DNA of 64,000 bases, taken from the NCBI RefSeq assembly GCF_963169125.1, contig NC_084796.1:219442448-219506447 (forward strand), read 5' to 3'. This stretch comes from Humulus lupulus. Lineage: Eukaryota > Streptophyta > Magnoliopsida > Rosales > Cannabaceae. This document shows, piece by piece, positions 1 through 10,305 of the stretch. A program made the position numbers and the translations under genes. A model generated the notes under the pieces. The model saw only the letters and a list, made by a program, of their open reading frames with translations, was not told where the DNA came from and searched no databases. Numbering within the stretch: the first letter of the stretch is position 1; each line of letters begins with the position of its first letter.

Positions 1-1950
1 CTTCATTTATTGCCACCAATATATTGCTTTGATGTTGTGAGTCATCGTTGTTGACCCTGGGTGAACTGAGTATGGGGTAGTGTGCGCTTCTTCTAAAATC
101 GCAATCTTAATCCTTTGATCATTATATCTCAATAACCCTTGACCTGTTATTGAGAAATCAGTGGCCTTCCCATTTCTAACTACATCCATATTTGCTACTA
201 ATGTGTCATCATGTCCTTGCCCAATCTGTATATCTTCTAACAGACTTGACTGGATTGACAAGTTAGCCAGCTTACCGACGACTTCTTCTATTCCGGCACT
301 GATCAGCTCCTACTGTAGCAACCTTTCTATTCCGGCTAATGCTGCTATACTTCCATAACTCTTCCTACTTAGCGCATCAGTAACTACATTTTCCTTTCCC
401 GGGTGGTATAGGATTTCACAGTCATAATCCTTTACTAGCTCTAACCACCTGCGCTGCCTCATGTTGAGCTCCTTCTGAGTGAAGAAGTACTTTAAGCTTT
501 TGTGGTCCGTATAAATCTCACACCGTTCTCCATAAAGATAATGGTGGCATATTTTTAATGCAAATACCACTGCTGCCAACTCCATATCGTGAGTCGGATA
601 GCATTTCTCATACTCCTTCAGCTACCTTGAGGCGTAGGCTATCACCTTGTCATTCTACATCAGCACGCACCCTAATCCTTGCTTCGACGCATCATAGTAG
701 ACTATAAACTTGTTGTTGGGTGTTGGTACACAGAGTACTGGTGCTGAGCACAACTTATCCTTAAGAAATTGGAAGCTTTCTTCACACTTAGTGGTCTAGT
801 TGAACCTCTGCTGCTTCCGGGTCAGGTTGGTGAGCGGAGTGGCTATTTTAGAAAAGCCCTCTACAAACCTTCGATAATAACTTGCTAATCCTAGAAAGCT
901 TCTTACCAATAATGCGTTCTTTGGTCTTGGCTAATCCTTTACAACCTTTACCTTAGATGGGTCTACTACAACTCCGTCCTTGGATATAATGCACCCGAGG
1001 AATTCTACTTGCAAAAGCCACAACTCGCATTTCTTGAACTTGGGGTAGAGTTGATGCTCCTTTAGTCACAACAAAACCAACCTTAAATGCTCCTCGGGCT
1101 CGTTTGCATCCTTTGAGTACACCAAGATATCGTCGATGAACACTACGATGAATTTATACAAGTAGTCCTTGAAGACCCTATTCATTAAATCCATAAACGC
1201 GGCTGGAGCGTTGGTAAGACCGAAAGACATAACTAAAAACTCGTAATGCCCATAACGAGTTCTAAAGGCTGTCTTGGGAATATCCTCTCCCCGCACCTTG
1301 AGGTAATGATACCCGGACCATAAATCGATCTTTGGGAACACGGTCACTCCTCGGAGTTGATCAAACAAGTCGTCAATCCGGTGTAGCGGGTACTTATTCT
1401 TAATCATCACCTTATTCAGCTCGCGGTAATCTATGCACATCCGCATGCTTCCATCCTTTTTCTTCACAAATAGGACCAGTGCTCCCCATGGTGAGTGGCT
1501 TGGTCTAATAAAACCCAAGTCTAGGAGTTCTTATAGCTGAGTCTTTAACTCCTTGAGTTCGGTAGGTGCCATTCGGTATGGTGCATTGGAGATAGGCTCA
1601 GTGCCCGGTACTAATTCGATTTTGAAGTCAATTTCCCGAGTCGGCGGCAACCCTGGTAAGTCGTTAGGAAATACCTCTGGAAATTCCTTTACAAAGTGAA
1701 CGTCTCCAACCTTTAGTGGTGTTAACTTTAGCACATCTGTGATGCTAACTAAGAATGCTTGATATGTTTTTTCTATCATCCTTTGAGCTTTGAGAGATGA
1801 TATTAGCGGTGTGCGTAGTCCTGAAACCTGTCCCATGAAGCACAGTCTCTGGCCGTCAGGAGTCTCGAACGTCAATTTCTTGCGTTTGCAGTCGATGGTT
1901 GCGCCATGTCTTGCTAGCCAGTGCATTCCTAGTATCACGTCGAAGTCTTT
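1..1950 (-). pseudogene. Element 1 pol: reverse transcriptase, RNase H, start of integrase (broken)
   Basis: The RT fingers/palm region is read at about 1066-1650, with the SHSPWGA motif, the CIDYRELNK motif and an intact catalytic FIDD box near 1129-1134. The connection and RNase H regions follow; the YTDHKSLKY motif is near 480-500 and the DALSRK motif near 360-390. The last readable residues, at 1-60, contain the spaced histidines that begin the HHCC integrase domain. In-frame stops interrupt it at about 1530, 1063 and several points between 590 and 1060, mostly at Trp or Gln codons. The product would have copied the element RNA and removed its RNA strand inside cytoplasmic particles. This copy cannot make it. 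The C-terminus is outside the window. Confidence 0.8.
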
Positions 1951-3435
1951 GATCTCTAGTTTTATCAGGTCTCCTTCTAATTCTACATCCTCAATCTTGA
2001 TTGGTACGCCTCATACTATTCGTGATGATAGAACTACTTTGCCCAAAGGCAACTCTATTACAAACCGAGTTCTAAATATTTCACAAGGTTTGTCTAGTTT
2101 TTCTATCATTCCTAACGAGATGTACGAATGAGTGGCTCCCGAATCAAATGATACAAAACATATATTATTGAGGATAGAAACCTGACCTGGAACCACTTTA
2201 TTGCTAGCATTAGCTTCTCCTTGGGTTAAGGCAAATACCCTTGCAGGAACCATCTTGCCTTCATTTTTCCCTTCTGGCTTGAGCTGGGGACAGTCTCTCT
2301 TCCGGTGTCCTTCCTGACCATAGTTGTAGTATCCCTTGGTGTTTGCTTGACATTCCCCAGGATGTTTCTTCTGGCACTTAGCACATTGCGGGTATTCTAC
2401 ATAACCCGGCCTATTACTTCCATTATTCGTTCGTGCCCTTTTATCGCTATCGGACTGCTTATTGTCAGGATGCCTTCTTTTCTGAGCATTGTTGTTGCTG
2501 GACCGATTGATGTTGTTGTTCTGACCAGTCTGAGGTTGACTTTGCTGTTTAGGCTCATGCTTGCTAGCTTCTTCTTTACTAACATTTGCCTAAAGCCTTT
2601 CTACTTATATTGTCGTTTCCAAAACATTGGCATAGGTAGTATTTCTTGGGTTTGCTAGTTTAACCCCTAGCTCAATCTTCGGTCGAAATCCTCTAACGAA
2701 CTTAGTCACCCTCAAAAAGTCAGTTGGAACCATTTCCGGTGCAAACTTTGCTAATCGGTTGAACTGCCAAGCATATTTTGCCACTGATAAACTTCCTTAC
2801 TTCATATCAGCGAACTCCTCGACTCTTAAAGCGATGACTGCCGAAAAGTAGTACTTTTTGTGGAACATCTCCACAAATCTGGTCTAAGCCATGGTGGCGA
2901 CATCGCGAGTCTGCTGAACTAAATCCCACCATATTCTAGCATCTTTCTTGAGCAAAGACAAAACGCAAGATATGCGGTCTGCCTTGCCGAGATTCATGTG
3001 CGCCAGGATTGGCTCCACATTTCTGAGCCATTTGTCCGCCTCGAAGAGGTCTGTAGTCCCTTCAAAGTTCGGAGTGTGTTGCTTATGAAATCGCTCATAA
3101 ACTGGCTCCATGTGATGAGCTGGGTATGGCGCATAGTTCCCCATTGGCCATCCCCCATATCTACCAACTTGTTGGGATGCTAGAGCCATTTGCTATGGTT
3201 ATGGTTGCGGCAGAGGTGGAGGCTGAGGCTGAGCCTGTTGTCCCTGTTGCTCCAGTAATTCATCAACTTGCTGTCGTAGTCTGGAAATTTCAGCAGGGTT
3301 GTCAACCGGCGGCGGCGGCTCATTTCGGTTGGCAGTAGCACGCACTCCCCTCCTGCGAACTGGAAGGGCTTCATTGCTCTCAGGAGCAGCGTTGGAGACA
3401 TTAGCATTGTTGCAAGTAGACCTTTGGAGCGACAT
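1951..3435 (-). pseudogene. Element 1 gag and protease (broken)
   Basis: I chose the ATG at 3435 because it opens a basic, Pro/Gln-rich N-terminus in the correct frame; the longer upstream opening is leader sequence. The capsid region (about 2884-3189) shows the usual aromatic and basic spacing of plant gypsy gag. In-frame stops lie at 3196-3198 and 2881-2883. The zinc knuckle near 2275-2325 keeps its GQEGHRKRDCP core, but both cysteines of the first pair are tyrosine, so it could not bind zinc normally. The protease follows at about 2010-2250 with DSGATHS, its Asp at 2143-2145, and then the conserved ILGMHWL segment. Gag would package the RNA and protease would cleave the polyprotein. Confidence 0.75.
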
Positions 3436-3996
3436 CTTCAGGAGACTTCTAACAGTTGAGAAAAACATGTTAGAACTTTACCCTAATATGCACTAAGGCA
3501 AAAACTTAATCTAAACTAACATAACTCGGACCTATAAATTATAAATTCTTACGAAAGTTATATAAGCCTTCTTTATTATTAGAGTGGGTTTCTATACATA
3601 GAAAAATGAGCCATCTTTATTATTTTCTAAGTATGTTTTTAATCATCCTATATGACTAAATTCTCAAGCTCGAAACTCATCGTTGTTCCAAAGTTAACAA
3701 TATTGAGGGAGGGCTGAATCAGTAAAATTGTTCCCACTACTATGCCCCCTAGCTCTAAATATAGAGAACCCGGTTCATTGATTTGTATCCACCCTCACCG
3801 AACTTAGTCATTATTCATTAAATTTATTATTTATTATGATTGCAAAAGAAAAATCAAACTCATACATGTCATCAAAATAACAATGAATATTAATTTGGAA
3901 AAAAAAAAGTTTTCACTATTTACAATCACAAATGCAAATAAATAAAATAAACAAGGAAACTAATCTATTCGAAAAATTGGGCTCTTCTACATTTGA

Positions 3997-4398
3997 TCAT
4001 TCATCTAACATATCATCGTCTATTTCTTCGTAGTCATCATTATCTTGAGTCTCAAAATGCCCTAGAGGAAGATTCGTAAAAATTCTATGATTTTGCTCAT
4101 TTGTAAATTGAAATTCCATAGCTACCGGTAACTCATCTTCATCATCTATCATCTCCCATATATCTTCTAAAGCTGCAATCATAGTTGGATAATCTTTAAA
4201 AAGTCTAATTACTAAAACGTATTGCTCCATTGATCTCATCGTGATCTACTTAGTTTCTTGGAGGTGATCTATCTCCCTGTGGAATAAAAGTAGTCTTCGA
4301 GTGATTCTTTCTAGCACTCCTACGGTGTTTCTTGGTTCTCTAATTCTTTTTAAGGCCTTAATGGCTCGGATATCCTCACAAGTTAATGCTCCATTCAT
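3997..4398 (-). pseudogene. Small ORF in the leader of element 1, unknown product
   Basis: Between the primer binding site and gag, an ATG at 4398 opens a 134-codon frame ending at 3997, interrupted by one in-frame TAG near 4249. The second half is acidic and ends in a run of Asp and Glu. I do not recognise the family. Element 2 has a different small ORF at the same place. The rest of the leader (3436-3996 and 4399-4535) is AT-rich and shows no other supportable feature. It may encode an accessory protein, or be a chance opening. Confidence 0.35.
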
Positions 4399-4535
4399 TC
4401 TTAACTGAAAACATAAAGGCTAAAATCGTTAGCTATACATATAAACATAATAACTATAACATAAACACTAACTTGGCGGTTAGATTCGGAGCTTGAGCGT
4501 GTGTATCAAGGAGAACTTCATGCGAATGAATCGTT

Positions 4536-4547
4536 TCTCTGATACCA
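4536..4547 (-). other. Primer binding site of element 1 (initiator tRNA-Met type)
   Basis: On the minus strand it reads TGGTATCAGAGA, two bases after the LTR end. TGGTATCAGAG is the well-known complement of the 3' end of plant initiator tRNA-Met and primes minus-strand DNA synthesis in many Tekay-type elements. The site fixes the LTR boundary at 4550. Confidence 0.85.
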
Positions 4548-5040
4548 ACTGTAATGACCCAACTAATTCTAAGACTTTGGACCATTAATACTACTATACA
4601 TAGACACTACTTTCACGAAAACATACATAAGAAACATTTACAAACTTTATTAAAAACTCTAAGTAAATGTTGCAATACATAAATTCAGTGTATGGGATCC
4701 CATTGTTTGAAAAATAAAATATAACTTTAACTTAATTAAAATTGTTTAAAAACCAAGTGCGGAAAAATACATAAAAATGTAATTAAAAAGACTAAAAACA
4801 ACATCGTCCTCGAATCGTTCACGCAGTCCACCGAATCCATTCTTCCTTAATACACAACCCCAAGATGCCATGAATCCTTCCGCCGCCATAACTATTTTCC
4901 TGCATACATAAAAATAAAGGAATGAGCCTAATGCCCAGCAAGGAAAATCTACTAAAAACATAAAACATACACATAAGCTATATCATAAACATATACTATA
5001 ACATATGTCATATACTACTACAATGGCCATTATACTACTT

Positions 5041-5218
5041 GGGGCTTGTAAACTAAACAACTCATATGCCCAGTAGATTGGTGGGGCTTGCTAGCTAAGC
5101 AAGTCATATGCCCATAATTTATTGGGGCTTGTTAGCTATACAAGTCATATGCCCAAGGTCTATAAACATACTATACATAATGTAACATAACATAACATAA
5201 CATAACATAACATAACAT
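5041..5218. repeat. Short tandem repeats inside the element 1 LTR
   Basis: Three copies of a roughly 41-bp unit with GGGGCTTG and TCATATGCCCA begin at 5041, 5083 and 5124. They are followed at about 5183-5218 by a pure ATAAC pentanucleotide array. The position in the LTR suggests replication slippage; no function is evident. Confidence 0.8.
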
Positions 5219-5691
5219 ATAAATTCTATCCTATTTTCCTTACCAATATCGGGATATGAGAACAAGGATGGGATTTGGAACACTCCTAAAAATCAACAAT
5301 GAGAAGGTGAGTATTTCTAAAAGAAGGAGATGAAAGAGAAATGAATCTAAACCACCGAGAGGAAGAGCTTACCGAAAGGAAACCTTAAGTTCAAAGAACT
5401 TAAATACCTAACCTAGAGTGGAAAACAACGAGTTAGGATTTGAGTAAAGAAAACTAATGGAAACTAAAGAGTCATACAGGAATGAACATAAGATTAGGAA
5501 TACCTTTGAATGTATTAGAACCAAACTATATAGAAAAACACACTATTTATCTTACTTCCCAAGTGTTTAATAAGCTTAAGATGATAAAGCTTATACCCCA
5601 ACCCAAGTTTTTATCACTCTATACCAAACCTAGCAGCTTGAAGGCTCTGAACACAGCTTGAAGAATGAGAGAAATGGCTGGGTACTAGAAC

Positions 5692-5700
5692 CTATTTATA
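5692..5700 (-). promoter_or_regulatory. TATA box of element 1 LTR
   Basis: TATAAATAG on the minus strand, upstream of a TC-rich stretch. The related solo LTR has the same box at 52701-52709 in the opposite direction, which supports its role as the LTR promoter. Confidence 0.55.
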
Positions 5701-6410
5701 GAGTTCAAGGAGTAAGAAGATCTTCTTTTAGCTTGAATAAAAATAATTAATATTACTTGAAAAACATTTGAATATTCGTTCCGCAGAGGCTTGCTAAGAG
5801 GTTAAGGAATAAAATGATCTCGGTTTCAAAAATGTTTGAAAAACTTGCCCTAGGGCCGATATATCGCCTGGGCTTATGCCCCGAGTGTTCGTCGATGCAT
5901 TTGTGCGAAGTTCACGTGTTTTTGTATTCCCCATGTGGTGATATATCACCCCTATACCTGCAATATATCGACATACGCTGAAATATTATACACGTAGTTG
6001 CACTTTTTTAACTTAATTTGAATTGGGTAAACAACTTTGACTGAGTCCTGTAACGTTTTTAAAGTTGCTGGCAGGTTCTAGGGTTTTCAAATATTTCTTT
6101 TACAAAACTATTCATCAAAAATTGCTTAATTTCTAAATAAACATGCACACGACAAGTGTCATGATCTTATTAGTTCTATCTAAACCTTATAGTATAATAA
6201 ATAACATCTTTACAATCTGCTATATTAATCAAACCTTATGTTATAATTAATATTCTTAAACTATAGGTTAAACTTATAAAATCTATAAGTGTTGCTACGA
6301 GTGTTCAACTAAGTCCCGACTTGAACCAAAATCCACAGTAACAAGCATACTATAACTACTACTAGCTATTACTATATCTAACTAGCTAAGTAAAGTTCTG
6401 GGACTCTAGA

Positions 6411-7375
6411 AAATCCTTCCAAAAATTGTCGGTAATATCCCGCTAACCCTAGAAAACTTCTAAACTCATGAGCATTGTTTGGAGGTTTTCCATTGTTTAA
6501 CCTCTTCTATCTTGGCTGGATTTATCGAAATTTCGTCTCTCGACATTATGTCTGCCCCAGAAAACTAACTTTCTCTAGCCAGAATTCGCACTTCGAAAAC
6601 TTAGCATAAAGCTTTTTATCCCGCAGGCGCTGAAGGACCAGTCCTAGATGCGTTGCATGCTCTTCTTGACTTTTTGAGTATATTAGAATATCGTTAATTA
6701 ACACGACAATGAACTTATCCAAATACTCGCAAAATACACGATTCATGAGATCCATGAATGATGCAGGCACATTGGTTAGTCCACACGACATCACTAAGAA
6801 CTCGTAGTGAACGTAGAGCGTTCTGAAGGCCATCTTTGGTATATCCTTCTCCTTAACCTTGAGCTGATGATAGCCTGATTGCAGGTCTATTTTGGAAAAT
6901 ACTAACGCTCCTTGTAGTTGATCGAAAAGATTTTCAATCCTGGGAAATGGATATCGGTTCTTGATCGTCACTTTGTTCAGCTCCAGATAGTCAATGCACA
7001 TTCTCATCATGCCGTGTTTCTTCTAAGAGAATAAGATTGGGGCTCCCCATGGAGAATGGCTTGGCCTTATGAACTTCTTGTCCACTAACTCTTGCAGTTG
7101 CGATTGCATCTCCTTGAGTTCAGCTGGCGCAATCCTGTAAGGAGTCTTTGAGATAGACGCAGTTCTCAAAATTTGCTCTATCTCAAACAAGATCTCTCGG
7201 TCTGGTGGAATCCCTAGGAGATCTTCAGGAAATACGTCGGGAAACTTGCACACAACCAGTACCTCAGAAGGTTGTTGACCCATCTCTTTATCCATATCCA
7301 CTATGTTTGCCAGAAAGTCGATGCATCTATCACTCAACATTTTCTCGCCTTCATCGCAGAAATCATGGGGCACTT
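6411..7375 (-). pseudogene. Element 2 pol fragment: reverse transcriptase with an altered catalytic box
   Basis: Two readable blocks, 7023-7373 and 6546-7010, cover the RT N-terminus ([12 protein letters not shown]), the fingers ([10 protein letters not shown]), the palm and the thumb start. A stop near 7020 separates them. The polymerase box, which should be a DD pair, reads LIND: an AAC (Asn) codon at 6693-6695 replaces the first Asp, so this RT would be inactive even without the stops. The connection segment runs to 6411 and is cut by element 1. Confidence 0.8.
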
Positions 7376-9360
7376 CTTTCTCTTAACGTACCCTTGAACT
7401 CGAATGGTTCTTCTCCCGCTGGGGTGAAGACCACTTTTTTGATCTTGCAATTGATAACGTCTCCATATCTGGTTAACCAATCCATCCCAAATATGACGTG
7501 GTATTCATGTAGGTCCAAGACTCTGGGGTGAAGATCCACCGTCAGCTCACAACCTTCAACCCAACCTGGTACGGCTCTAACCCATGCCAGCGCCAGCATA
7601 TCCTCTCCCGGTGGCAAGGATACCCCATAAATAATAGGATAGGCTCAGGCCTTCTATTTAATTTTTCCACAAAGGATGCAGATACAAAAGAATGCGATGC
7701 ACCAGTATCCATTAATGCATATGCCGAGGTTTGGGCTATAGAAATTTTACGTAACACCATATCAGATGGTCCAACTCCCTTGTCACTTTGCGTAAGCGCA
7801 TAAACTCGAGGTGGAGCCCCAATTTGTTTCTGCTGGTCATTTCCGTTGCCCTTGGCTGACATTCGGCACTCTTTAGCAAAGTGCCCTAACTTTCCACAGT
7901 TATAACATACCCCACACTCGCCCCGATGGCGTCGGTTACACTTGTTGCATAGTGGCCATTGTTGAAACTCACGTCTTGGCTGTTTGTTGGGACTAGCCAT
8001 TGCCTCATTGGGAGGTCCCTCTTTTCATTTGTTCTTTCCCCTAAAAATCGACCTTGTGCCTCTTGGATTGTTCGTTCACCCCAATTTCTGGCCGAACCTT
8101 GGGTTGAACTTTCCCCTTGGGCCATTCTGATTGGCTTGAAACTGTCCGGGGTTTTTGGGAGTATACCTTCTGTCTTCGTTCTTTTATGATTCTGGCTTAT
8201 CTGACATGGCCCAAGACTCTTGGCGAAGAGCCTGTTCCACAGCTTCAGCATACATCTCCAGACCAGTTTTACCAGTGTCTACAAACCTAGCAATGTCTCT
8301 GCGTAGGCCCTAGATAAAACTCTTGGTCTTATTCTCTTCAGTGTTCACCTGGTTCTTTGCGAACCTAGACAGCTGGTCAAATTTTTGAACGTAAACCTAC
8401 ACGCTCGATGTTCCCTGCTTCAAATTAGTGAACTCATTCACTTTGTGCTCAATCACTGCCTTATTAAAGTACTTGCCATTGAACAAGGTCTATAACTCTA
8501 GCCATTCCATCCTGACAACATTATGCCCTTTTTTGGCTGCGTCCAATCAAATGCGGGCATCTTTTCTCAGCATTTAGGTCGCACAAACTACCTTCTCACT
8601 CTCGGTAGTTCCAATGAAGTTGAAGATCCTTTCCAAGATACTGATCCATTCCTCTTCCATTGATGGGTCACTGCTCCCCTCGAATATAGGTGGATTCTGG
8701 TTGTCGAACCTTTCTGATGTAGGTTTCGGTCGAGTAGCTCTTGGTGCTTCTACTGGCAGTACCAGTTTCTCAATGACAACATGCGGGCTAGGGTTCTATT
8801 CTTCATTGTTTTCAGGTGGTATTTCATTGTTCTGAGCATTATTGGATGGCATGGGGAGCTATCCCAAAAAGGGTGTTAAACCTTTCAGCTTGGAGGGCAT
8901 TAGAGTCCTCCTGTCTCTTTTTCCCTCTTTCAATTTGGGCTCTCTACGTTTCTACTAGCCTTTGTATATTATTCATCTGCTCGGCTATCTCACGAATTCT
9001 AGCAGCTTGGGTTAGAGCTCTAGCGGCAAGCGCGTTCTGAGCTCTAGCAGCAAGTGTAGCCTGGCCCCGGCCAGCAACACCCCTTCCCCTCTGAGCTCTT
9101 ATCGTTGCAATTTTTGTTTGATTTAATATAAAAACTCCTTAGCACATATAGACAAGAAGTAAATACCAACGCAGATTACCTTTTCCCTTTCGGTAGCTGC
9201 CACAAAGTCAAAGATCCTCTATCTGAGTTGCCAGATTTGGTTCGGACTGTATTCTTTTTCCTCAGCCTCGACCCCTTCCTCTGCCTCGGCCACGACCTGC
9301 ATCTTGGTCAACGGCCGCTCTCTTGTCTGGGTCCCGTTAATTAACATCTTGACCTCCCAT
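7376..9360 (-). pseudogene. Element 2 gag and protease (broken)
   Basis: The most plausible start is the ATG at 9360, leading into an Arg-Gly-rich N-terminus. The capsid region lies at about 8250-8700. An intact CCHC knuckle (CYNCGKLGHFAKEC) is at about 7860-7910. The protease active site DTGASHS has its Asp near 7707-7709. The frame then shifts near 7640, and the IFGMDWL segment that closes the protease is read in another frame (7363-7617). Many stops lie between 8000 and 9300. Confidence 0.7.
9173..9240 (-). other. Displaced fragment of gag inside the element 2 gag leader
   Basis: The translation here (RIFDFVAATEREKVIC) resembles the gag segment at about 8585-8645 (RIFNFIGTTESEKVVC), but lies some 600 bp upstream of it. 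It looks like a partial duplication or a template-switch product from a related element. It contains one stop. Confidence 0.5.
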
Positions 9361-9714
9361 GGCTCGAGTGTTAGGCACAATCACAAGTCTTTATACCACA
9401 ATGTATAGTAGGGAAGAATACTAACATAGCAATAAATGAGCACACCAGTTTTGCTCATAAACAAGAAAGAAGAACCATAATGATTCGACTCAAAACAAGT
9501 AGTCATAATATTCACGGATATAACCTAGCAATACAAAATGACCATGACAGATCATGTAATTAGATTTTAGTTAGCAGGACGATAAATCTAAAAGAGAACC
9601 CTAACTACACGTCGAGTTTCTACATCTGCTTGCTATAACTACACCAAAGTCCTACAACCTACTAGGTTTGCAAGGTCTTTACAAAAAGTAACAACAAGAC
9701 TCTCACAACATAAC

Positions 9715-10155
9715 CTAATCTAGGCTATCCATCAACATCCCCAGCTTTATGTCGGTATCCTCGTCCGACTTCTTGGGATCCTCCTTTGCCTCGAGGTATG
9801 CTATCAACCACATAGATAGGCCAATTCATGGCCCAAATGCTAGCTCGATCTGCATACGGAAGTCAACCCTTGTGTCGCGATCTACCCACCAATGTCTGTG
9901 ACGAAACCATATCTTTGGTGAGCCTCTCAAATAAATGCTAGCATATCGCACTCTCTGTCGCTTGGGTACGTTGGCTCTGTCAAGGAATTCTGTCATGTAA
10001 TGAGTCCATTGCCAAATGACACGCAGATGTTGTTGATCGTACTCGAAGCATCACAGATTCTCATCGTTAAAGATTCTATAGTAATCGATCTTAGACATAG
10101 GGATCATGGGTAGGTTTCCTATCACAAGGTCACCTATCTCAGGTATATCGAACAT
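9715..10155 (-). pseudogene. Small ORF in the leader of element 2, weakly gag-like
   Basis: An ATG at 10155 opens a 147-codon frame that ends at 9715 with two in-frame stops. The middle reads RVRYASIYLRGSPKIWF, which resembles the start of a retrotransposon gag capsid domain (a stretch ending in an aromatic pair). I cannot assign it. It occupies the same place as the leader ORF of element 1, but the sequences do not look alike. Confidence 0.35.
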
Positions 10156-10291
10156 AACCTGCAATTTATAGAATTGAGTTAAATAAAAGATAACAAAGGA
10201 AACATATATGAAAAGACAGTACTTACAGTGAGTGTCAGTCTATCTTTGCAAAATGTACATGTGGGTTGTTTACAGAACTGGCTCAACTCGA

Positions 10292-10303
10292 GCTTTGATA
10301 CCA
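10292..10303 (-). other. Primer binding site of element 2
   Basis: Minus strand TGGTATCAAAGC, two bases from the LTR end. It differs by one base from the initiator tRNA-Met complement TGGTATCAGAGC. Confidence 0.8.
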
Positions 10304-10305
10304 AC

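Larger units (their letters stand above)
1..6410 (-). mobile_element. Element 1: Ty3/gypsy LTR retrotransposon (Tekay/Del-like), 3' part off window
   Basis: Reading from high to low coordinates: an LTR (4550-6410), a methionine-initiator-type primer binding site (4536-4547), a leader with a small ORF, gag with a CCHC knuckle, protease, reverse transcriptase, RNase H and the first residues of the integrase zinc-binding region at position 1. The rest of integrase and the 3' LTR lie to the left of the window. The RT motif spacing and the iMet primer site fit the Tekay/Del chromovirus group, but a chromodomain cannot be checked. At 6410/6411 the sequence switches from LTR to the RT connection region of element 2, so element 1 is inserted inside element 2 in the same orientation. 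The first five flanking bases, AAATC (6411-6415), are the expected target-site duplication. Confidence 0.85.
4550..6410 (-). repeat. 5' LTR of element 1 (about 1.86 kb)
   Basis: The 3' end (plus-strand start TGTAATGACCC) abuts the primer binding site. The 5' end is placed at 6410 by alignment with the related solo LTR at 51769-53535, which begins TGTAGCGTCCCAG; here the terminal TG has become TC. A TATAAATAG box on the minus strand lies at 5692-5700. A conserved segment with GCCCAGCAAGG lies at about 4917-4942; similar segments occur in the LTRs of element 2, the 37453-62502 LTR and the solo LTR, at a similar distance from the 3' end. Transcription would start just below 5692 and run left. 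Confidence 0.8.

Noticed and set aside
2305..2658. Plus-strand frame of 117 hydrophobic residues, membrane-like
   Set aside because: Complement of the Gln/Asn-rich gag linker of element 1; complements of such codons read as Leu/Val/Ile.
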